From contig NC_081849.1 of assembly GCF_963259705.1 (NCBI RefSeq), forward strand, positions 51,804,093 through 51,868,092: a stretch of DNA of 64,000 bases, in the 5' to 3' direction. A program made the translations under genes and the position numbers. The stretch is from Myotis daubentonii. Taxonomy: Eukaryota > Chordata > Mammalia > Chiroptera > Vespertilionidae. Of the stretch, positions 56,136-64,000 are shown piece by piece. Numbering within the stretch: position 1 is the stretch's first letter; each line of letters starts with the position of its first letter. Below the pieces are notes generated by a model. The model was not told where the DNA came from, did not search any database, and worked only from the letters and a program-made list of their open reading frames with translations.

Positions 56136-58220
56136 TTAATTTGTTTAAACACAAAAAACATGAAGTAACCTGTTATTTTAGAGCATGGACAACTTTCAGT
56201 CCAGAATATCCTCTGGAAGCTTAAGTTGCGGAAAAAAGTAGTTTCAGGGGTTCATTTGCTCTCTTAAAGCAATAAAAAGAAAACAAAAATCTATCTGAAT
56301 CAAAGATTCTGAGTTATGGAATTCCCTGTTTCTGGAGTTCTAATCAGCCCAATTGGTCTGGAATGGGGCAGGTGGAGGAAGGGAAAGGTGAGACAAGGCA
56401 TAAAATCCTGCAGAAAGATATGTAGTTACAATAGACCATTTCAAATAAACCTAGTTTTTCTAATTCAACCTGTAATTCAGCTCCATAGATCCCACTGAGT
56501 AAACAGTCGAGCCACGTGACCAGAATTAGCTTGATTTAATGTCATTTTAATTGAGAAGAATAGGTTAGACATTTTTACAAACATGAGCATAAAACACATC
56601 TGAGCTCACTTTTCAGTTAAGAGCCTGAACACCTTGAATAAAAGGAATGTGTGTTACTGAACTGGGATTTCCAACAGGTTCAGTCCAATGTGAGCATCTT
56701 AATTAAATTACTTATAATCAGTGATATTTTCTCCAGATTTAATTTGAAAAATTCCTCCATTTAGTCTCAGACTACTCCCTTAATTCTCTTTCTGCCTCTA
56801 ACACCATCTCTGAATATCCTTGGACAAAGTCATTTTACCTCTGCTGTATGCTTTCTGAAACGAGCCTTTGTCACAGACTTCCCTCTTTTTAGACATCTCT
56901 GAAGTCTCATGTAAGTAAAAGTCAGTAAAATCCATGAATTCAGGATAGCTCTTTAGCTAATGAGGGAGTACTGTGTTTTACACAGTCATCCCTTTGAACA
57001 CTCAAAAAACAGATCTTTCACCTAGATAAGGAGGGAACTTGCCAGCAACAGATTCTATCCCTGCTGTCTCCCAGCAGTGACAGCAGCCAGCAGCTCAGCC
57101 TGAGCCTAAATTGGCCCTGAATAGACAAGTGAGGAGAGCAGAGAGGCAGGAAATGGGGTTAGGTTGATTTCCATCTATTAGCAGCAGCTTAAACTGGTGT
57201 GCTGGGCAGCTCTGCCTCCCATTGGTTACAGCTGCCGAGAGCAGCAGGATGAGGGTTGACCTATATCTGTCGGGTATAAGTCAAACCCTGAATGTGTAGC
57301 AAATGTCAGTGTTCCAGAACGCCAAGCTTAACTTACACCCGACCACATACAGTGTTGTTGTTTTTTTTTAATCAGGAACTGTGATAGCCTCCACCTGCAG
57401 AGAACTTAACATCTGTGGGCCTGCCCTCCTCCTACACTAGATTAGTTTGCCTTCTTCCTCACTGCCTCTCTCTCTTGTCATCTGACCATTTTGGTCCCCT
57501 GGCTTCTGCCATCCTCTGGCTGAGAGGGGTGGTTATTGCCTCAGCTGTGTGCCTTCTAGCAGTGCCGGTAACACTGGCCCTCCTCTGCCTGCCCCAATTT
57601 CCATCTGACCAGGCTGTGCCCATCACTGGCAGTTGCTGCCCCAGGATGGCACTGCCTCATGCTCACATGTGCCCTTCTGGGCCACCGAGAGTTTCAGGAT
57701 GTGTCAGTTGCTAAAACGATTGCAGCTGTGGACAGAAATACAGTGTAAACACATTCAAAGACATGGGTCCTCAAGTAAGTTCCTACATAGTAAATGTCCC
57801 TTAGTTTTTGAAGGCCAAATAATTTTCTTCTTAATTTTTTTTAAAAGATAGAGTTTAAATGTTTGGATAATTGATTTTCCTAGATTAGAAAATAAACCAC
57901 TCGAACTTTCATGTGTGCAGCCCCATCCAGTTGTGGCAGACAGAGCTCCTACCCCTTTGTCTTGGGTCTCAGTCAATAGGCGTGTGTTGTTTGGGACTGG
58001 AAATCAGCATGTGCATGTGTTTATTCACATTGACATCTCAATGCAAAACATAAGCGAGTCAATTTCGCCTTTGCACCACAGCATCCGTACACTGTAGACT
58101 TCCATTTCTAACGCAGAACCTGCTCTCCATTACCTATTACCATTTCTTCACCAAGGCCCGCTAGTAACAGAAAGAAGCCCACATGATGGAAAATTATTCT
58201 AGCAACTCAGGTCCCCATGC
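56136..58220. other. unique sequence, nothing recognised
   Basis: About 2 kb. No gene is supported: the open frames at 57415-57714 and 57633-57851 overlap one another in different frames and lack motifs. Confidence 0.45.
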
Positions 58221-58224
58221 GCAC

Positions 58225-58735
58225 AAGCCACATTGCAGTAATTTGAGATGGAAAAGACCTATGAAGTCATCCCTCTGAATCTCCAAGGGCATGTGGTGGT
58301 TTTTTCCCTCTCCAATATGCTGATCTACTTTTTAGTGCCTCTTCCAATTGTAGATGGCAGAAGTGATGGGGCTTCCACCCCTCCCGGGGGACGGGGCAGC
58401 GCAGTCTATAATAGAGCTCTCCATTAGGGCATGAGACTTGCTCCGCTGCCTAAATCATCTTTGTTCTGACTTTCATTTCCATCACTCCTCCTGCTGTCCC
58501 CTTGGACCACACTAAATAATTCCTTTCTGTCCCTGCTATTTACACCCTTCAAGTACTTGTGGCCGATGAGCCAATCCCCGTTAGTTAGAGCCGGTGGTCA
58601 CGCTGGGAGACTTGTCTCTTTCATCTTCCCTCTGAAGGCAGTCCCTGCAGGATTATATATCATATTTGCTGCTCTTCGATGAACACCTACCAGTTTTTCA
58701 ATAATTTGCCTCATTTTGTTGTCATTCACACTGCT
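58225..58735 (+). mobile_element. ancient CR1/L3-type LINE 3' fragment
   Basis: 'tgatggggcttccacccctcccgggggacgg', 'catcactcctcctgctgtccccttggaccacac' and 'cttcaagtacttgtggccgatgagcc' follow the CR1/L3-class 3' region as I remember it. Very old. Confidence 0.5.
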
Positions 58736-59384
58736 CAGGGAAATCCCCTTTGTTTATCTCTATTGCCACAAAATAAGATGCTGATGGTAGTAGGTAAAAT
58801 TTCTGCTTGCAAAAAACAGACCAGATCTCTTCAACCAACAGGCATCTTTCTATGCCCTGGACACAGGATTCATCTAGTCTGTTATCTTTAACTCTCACCT
58901 GGGGTGTGATACTACTGTGTTCACAGGACTTGGATGTATATGTAGAGACAGAAAGACTTGATCTGTATTTCATATAGTCAGCTTTCCTCGTGGTGTATTT
59001 AGTTAACACCCAATAGCTGTTTAGATCGTAGTTCCTGCCCATCTCCCTTCCCAGGTGGAAAAGCTTCCCTGAAGTCCCTCAGGAGAATGCTAACCCCCTC
59101 CTTTGCATTAATATTCCCGCCTTTACTGATGTTAAAGTGGACAACGTCGGCCACATCAGGCCCCTTCGCCAGAGGAGGAGTGCCTTTGCTCCGAGAGGCA
59201 GAGTGGACCCTCTGCCTTGATGGAGCATGAATGGCACTGCCAACAGGAAGTCCTGGGGGTGGGCTCTGTAGTGCCCGGGTCAACAGCGTTCAGCCCATCC
59301 TCTTCTCTGCCTCTGGTTAAGCGGCTACCCTCAGTGCTAAAGCACCAAATTTTACAAGGTCTTTCCGAATGTGCTCAGTGCTTC
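58736..59384. other. unassigned sequence
   Basis: No gene or element recognised. Confidence 0.4.
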
Positions 59385-59560
59385 ATATTTATGCAATAAT
59401 AACCGAAATGGTGCCTTACAATTGTTTTCATATTACTACACCATCCTTCTTAATAGTCACAATCACCCCGTGAGGAAGAAATTATCTTCTTTGTTTTACC
59501 AGGGAGGAAACTGAGGCTTGGAGAGGTTCCATTACCCAATTTCATAGTCAGTCAGTTCTC
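59385..59560 (-). mobile_element. MIR SINE, antisense
   Basis: 'ttaatagtcacaatcaccccgtgaggaagaaattatc' and 'accagggaggaaactgaggcttggagaggttcc' are the antisense MIR core. Confidence 0.78.
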
Positions 59561-60725
59561 CTTTCCATTCCCTTTTGTTCTCCCTCAGAAATCAATGGCA
59601 AGTATGTTCTCCGAGCAACATGTGAAGAGGTTCCATACATACATACAGGATCCAAAAGTAACTGTCTATCACATGTTTTCCTCTGCTCTTAGTAACCAGA
59701 CATCATTCACAATTTGATATGAGTACTAAGGTTTATCAGTAGGACAATTCACTTGTTACTTGATGACTGAAAGAATACATTAAAATGTATAAGACATAGC
59801 CTGCTATCTTTCTCTAAACAATAATGTAATGTTATTAGGTGTGAGCTAAAAGTGTTCTTATCTGCTGAAATACCAGTTCAGACCCTAAGGGTATCTGTTT
59901 TTCCTGCAAAGCTGATAAAATTGTATACACCTAAGGTAAAAGGGGAAAGAGCTATATGTTAATAAATGTTATTAACACAGCTCAAGGGAACAAAGAACCT
60001 GAATAATATTGACCTTTTGTTGAGTAACATAAAAATCAGAAATAGAATTTTCTACCCACTACATGGTAGAGGCATGGCATCTAAAAACTGTGCTAATAGC
60101 TCAGCAAAAGAGGACGCTTGGTTTAGTACTTCATCACTACTGTTCAAATGGCGCTTATCAATATTTTTAATTTGGTTACAGTAGGAGAAAGACCAGTACT
60201 GAAGGGGTTGTATGCTTCAAGGGACTCAAGTGATAGTCAAATAAAAGACTCTTCAGCTGTAGCATTTTGAACAAAATCCAGATCAAGAGATTTATGCTTT
60301 TAAGTAAATTGCTGCCTTCTGTGGCCGGGCCAGAGAAAGCAGATTGCAAATGCGCATTGTGCTGTCAATACACTGAAACACGCAGAAGTCTCCATGTCTG
60401 TCAGGGAGGGCAGGACTGCTCCTTCTACATCAGCTGGCTGGCTCTGTCTCACATATGACAGACTTTAAATTCAACTTTGTGGCAGGACTGGATGGTCACT
60501 TTCTGGGAAGAAATTAGTAAACAAATGCATCCTTGAAGATGCACCTTTGAAGATTCTAGCTGCACTTTTAATACCCATTGTTTAATTGTAAAATTGTAAA
60601 ACCCTATTGCCTTTTTTTTTTTTTTTTTAAACCAGCCACCAAGAATCTTGGCTTTTATTTGAAGCCAGGAGGCCAGCCATTGAAAGGTTTTCATTAGAAG
60701 GATGATACCACCTACACTTTATTTT
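59561..60725. other. unique sequence, nothing recognised
   Basis: A poly-T run at about 60612-60629. No gene or element supported. Confidence 0.45.
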
Positions 60726-60959
60726 TGTTAATCCTCACCTGAGGATATTTTTTCATTGATTTTTAGAGAGTAAAAGGGAGGGGGAGAGACAGAGAGAAAG
60801 ATTGATGTGGGACACATTGATTGGTTGCCTCCTGCATGGGCCCTGACCAGGGCTGGGGATGGAGCCTGCAACTGAGGTACGTGCCCTTGTCCAGAATTGA
60901 ACCCGGAACCCTTCAATCTTTGGGCCAATGCTCTATCCACTGAACCAAACAGGCTAGGG
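60726..60959 (-). mobile_element. Ves-type SINE
   Basis: Minus-strand head 'ccctagcctgtttggttcagtgg', B-box-like 'ggttcaattc', and the tail 'aatcctcacctgagg' complement at 60726-60750. Confidence 0.92.
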
Positions 60960-60999
60960 TCCTATGGCTTTTTTATTACTGCAAATGTTTGCTGTGGCA

Positions 61000-61130
61000 A
61001 ACTTTAAAAATACAGATAAGGAAAAAAAAGAGCTCTTACAGTTTTTGTTCAGAAGTAACCACTTTTGATACACTCTTCCACAGCCTTATCTACATATCTA
61101 TATGTGATATACATAATATATTCATCTTTT
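61000..61130 (-). mobile_element. L1M 3' UTR fragment, antisense
   Basis: 'cagataaggaaaaaaaagagctcttacagtttttgttcagaagtaaccac' matches antisense L1M 3' UTR. Confidence 0.5.
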
Positions 61131-63540
61131 TAAAAAATAAGTTGTTGGTTTTAATAATACTGACTGCTTCAATAATACTGACTGCTTTGCTACTTTCTTC
61201 AAGTTAAGACCTCTGAAGCCCTTATGGAAGAACTGATGTTGTGTTTTTTTGTTTTGTTTTAGTTTATTTTTTAATGAACAAAATAAAACTGATGCTATTG
61301 AGCCGATCGAAATGGAGTGACAAAAATGCTTCAATTAAATATTTTAATAAGTATGTTTACTTTATATGAATCTTACGAAGATCTAAACCTTTTGAAAGTG
61401 CAAAACACCTTAACCTTGGAGAAATGCAACACATAGGAAATGCACTATGCATACTCTTCTGCTGTTTTAGGGTATATGGATCTTTTCCATGGGTTCCAGC
61501 TTTCATGGCGATCACGTGTCAGTGATTTCCAAGGCAAAGTGAAGGGATTGGCACTGACTAGATCCAGCTTCAGGAGCTTAGGGAACGAGGCAAGAGAGAC
61601 CTAGCTGAGTTTGATGCCAATCACTGATATCGCTCATTTTCTTTGCCCACCCACCTTCTTCTAACCATACATTTTTACTTCCAAAAATGGACCTTCTCAC
61701 AGGCATTTGTTTAGCATTTTCCAGCTTACTCTTAAGATAACATACATATACAAAAATATCCATGAGGTCCTTAGGACTGTAGACAGAATTTTGGTGTTTA
61801 AACTGTACTTCATCAAAGCTAAGACACCACCTGTATAAGCTGTGACATTAAGTAGTGCTACGAAAAGAGAGGCTGCCAATTAAACCATGACAAGACAGTA
61901 AGTTCAGATAGGAGGATGTGAAAAATATCTTATAATAAATGAACTATGGCATGTATTTAACACCTACACATTGTATACAGGGAATATTCAGTCACGGACC
62001 ATGGACAGATTTTTAGCACCCAGTATATACTAGGTTTTGTACAGAGAATATCTTTGACATTTAATTCATTTATTTGCTTTTGGATTGCAATCCAAGTAAA
62101 ATGTTAAAATCTTTTAACATTTATATTTCTATAGAGAACATTCCTTTTCTAGTCCTTCCTTTATAGCCTCAGAGTGGAGGCAGTGGCCTTTCAGTTGATT
62201 TTGAGTCTCTATCTCTTTGTAATTTTTTCTTAGAGACAACAGAATTTTTCGTTAGAACACTCTTTACTGCAGAAGGCATGACTGGCTTCTTTCCTTTCAT
62301 TTTCAAGATTACAGTCAGTCACTTAATTCCATTTTTAAAATGCATCAGGCTTAGAAAATGCAGATTTATTCCAATCTATGTTTATTATATCATTGCTTGG
62401 CCAGGTTAATCACCAGATTTTAAAGTTGAAGACAGTGAAATTCAGGCCACTTAACTGAGTTGCCCCTCAGCGTTCATGTGGGTTCTTTCCTGTCTAGGAA
62501 GTCTGTCCAACACAAAATACGGTTTTCTTCAAGCCCTTTTTATTTTACAGATCTAAATATGTTCTCGCTGTTGCTTGAGACATCTATTCTCTTCTAAACC
62601 TACTAATATTAAAATAAGTATTTTCTGTCCCTTATTGGCAGCTCCTGCCTAGTATCCAAATCTAGAGCCATGTAGTTTTTCTCTTGAGGAGAGAAAAAGA
62701 CATTCCTTATTTATCCACAAGAATAATTTGCTATCTGGGATACAAATGTAGAACCACCCATTCAGTCAAATGTGAATTTGCTTTAAGTGGGAGAGGGTAA
62801 AGGAACTTTTCATAGGCTCCCATCCTTTCCCCCTTTGAATTTTACCTGTATTCTATTTTTCTTGCTTTGAAATTGTCTTCAAAACACATGATAGAAACAC
62901 AAACATTAAAAGTTTAAAATGTGAAATTTTGATAATGTTTTTAAAAATCCCACTGAGCATACACAAGGAAATACAGAAACCTGTGTTCTTTGGCAGAATT
63001 AGTTTACCCAGCTATTTACTGGATGGTGATGGTATTTTGAGCCCCTTCTCTCCCATTAGCCTGCCTTCTAGAGCCAAAAATAAATCTCTTATCTGAAAAA
63101 TAAGTTATGAGGCCGGGCAAGGGTTGACAAATATCCCCTCGGACAAACTTTTCCCTGAAAAAGCCTCAAGAGCTAGGAGGAAGGTGGACCCCCAGAGGCA
63201 TTAATCAGCAACTATCCTGGAGGGAATCAGACAAGGGCTTCTAAGATGGTCAGAGAATGAGGACTGAGACAGAAAGGGGCAGGGTTGATATGTGAGATAG
63301 AATCCTTAATTGCATTTGTTAAAAGACATCCTATTCTCCAGAGAACAAATACATTTGCCAACAAGTCATTTGGATTTGTTTGCTCCCCTAAATAAATACC
63401 TCTATTCTCCATCGAAGTGGGAGACAAGTCTAAGTTTGATTGTTTAAAATCCCACTCATATTTCCAAACCACTTTCTTACCAGTTATCGTAGTAATTGTT
63501 GCATCTTTCATTTAGTAGGTAACTAAAGGCTTTTATTATT
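61131..63540. other. unique sequence, nothing recognised
   Basis: About 2.4 kb. At 61146-61190 'aataatactgactgcttc' is repeated twice in tandem. No gene or element supported. Confidence 0.45.
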
Positions 63541-63766
63541 CTTTTTAAAAAATATATATTTTAATGATTTTTTTTTATAGAGAGGAAGGGAGAGGGATAG
63601 AGTACCAGAAACATCGATGAGAGAGAAACATCGATCAGCTGCCTCCTGCACACTCCCCACTGGGGATGTGCCCGCAACCAAGGCACATGCCGCTGACCGG
63701 AATCGAACCTGGGACCCTTCAGTCCACAGGCCGATGTTCTATCCACTGAGCCAAACCAGTCAGGGC
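63541..63766 (-). mobile_element. Ves-type SINE with target-site duplication
   Basis: Minus-strand head 'tgccctgactggtttggctcag', intact B box 'ggttcgattccgg' and a clear tail. Duplication AAGGCTTTTATT (63526-63537 and 63767-63778). Confidence 0.95.
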
Positions 63767-63959
63767 AAGGCTTTTATTCTTGATCTTGAAATGTGAAAGA
63801 CCCAAGCCATACTCTTTGAAATCATTGGATTAATGTGTCTTCATCTAGAAATGTGACCCCTACTAAAATTATTTTCCTTAACAATGTGAACATTTAACCA
63901 TTTCAATTTTACCTAACATAGATGATTAACATACATTTACACAAATGTGTGCAAATCTC

Positions 63960-64000
63960 TGCTACAGATTAAATGTTTATGACCCAAAAAACTCATATGT
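63960..64000 (+). mobile_element. possible start of a MaLR-type LTR
   Basis: 'tgctacagattaaatgtttatgac' then 'actcatatgt' resembles the 5' edge of an MLT1-type LTR. It is cut by the window edge. Confidence 0.5.

Noticed and set aside
57080..57480. Possible promoter/CpG island of a neighbouring gene
   Set aside because: CpG dinucleotides are rare here; no TATA or initiator context or exon follows. The CpG-rich spots in this window are Helitrons.

Overview
The window is AT-rich vertebrate intergenic DNA, almost certainly from a vespertilionid (Myotis-like) bat. The lineage call rests on young repeats. About ten tRNA-derived Ves-type SINEs are present. Nine HeliBat-type Helitrons carry the diagnostic 3' palindrome and CTAG end. 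There are several non-autonomous hAT elements with 8-bp target duplications, a Tc1-like DD36E transposon, a mariner-type MITE and a SPIN-like element. All lie on a background of old mammalian L1, L2, MIR, hAT-Charlie and Tigger relics. These families are identified from memory of their consensus sequences; no database was searched.

Only one host coding segment is supported: a terminal exon on the + strand (1036-1293) ending in a UMA domain. It matches the C-terminus of UMAD1 as I remember it, and is followed by a short 3' UTR with AATAAA at 1436-1441. The exon's upstream intron (1-1035) is old L1/L2 debris. No other exon, CpG-island promoter, RNA gene or CRISPR array is supported downstream. 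The long GC-rich open frames near 6.3, 37.6 and 50 kb lie inside Helitrons and are not genes.

Layout: 1-1.46 kb, UMAD1 3' end; 1.5-9.4 kb, unique DNA with three hAT MITEs, an L1ME 3' end and one Helitron; 9.4-11.6 kb, a SINE and a long L2; 11.6-17.5 kb, mostly unrecognised; 17.5-23.6 kb, a dense graveyard (Helitron, Tc1/DD36E, and HAL1/L1 split by a Tigger holding a mariner MITE holding a Helitron, then L1 ORF1/ORF2); 24-30.3 kb, an LTR-like repeat split by SPIN, MER20 and a second hAT family; 30.3-39.6 kb, largely unique DNA with two Helitrons, a 3' L1 tail and antisense L2; 39.6-49 kb, antisense L2, Helitron, a hAT MITE split by a SINE, and a 98-bp local duplication; 49.2-51.3 kb, three head-to-tail Helitrons with a 47-bp minisatellite; 51.5-56.1 kb, L1 and head-to-head L2 pieces; 56-64 kb, mostly unrecognised with a CR1/L3-like relic, one MIR and two SINEs.

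The genes do not form a pathway here. The window's interest lies in transposon archaeology: nesting order, horizontally acquired families, rearranged ends and regulatory-type motifs carried by Helitrons.
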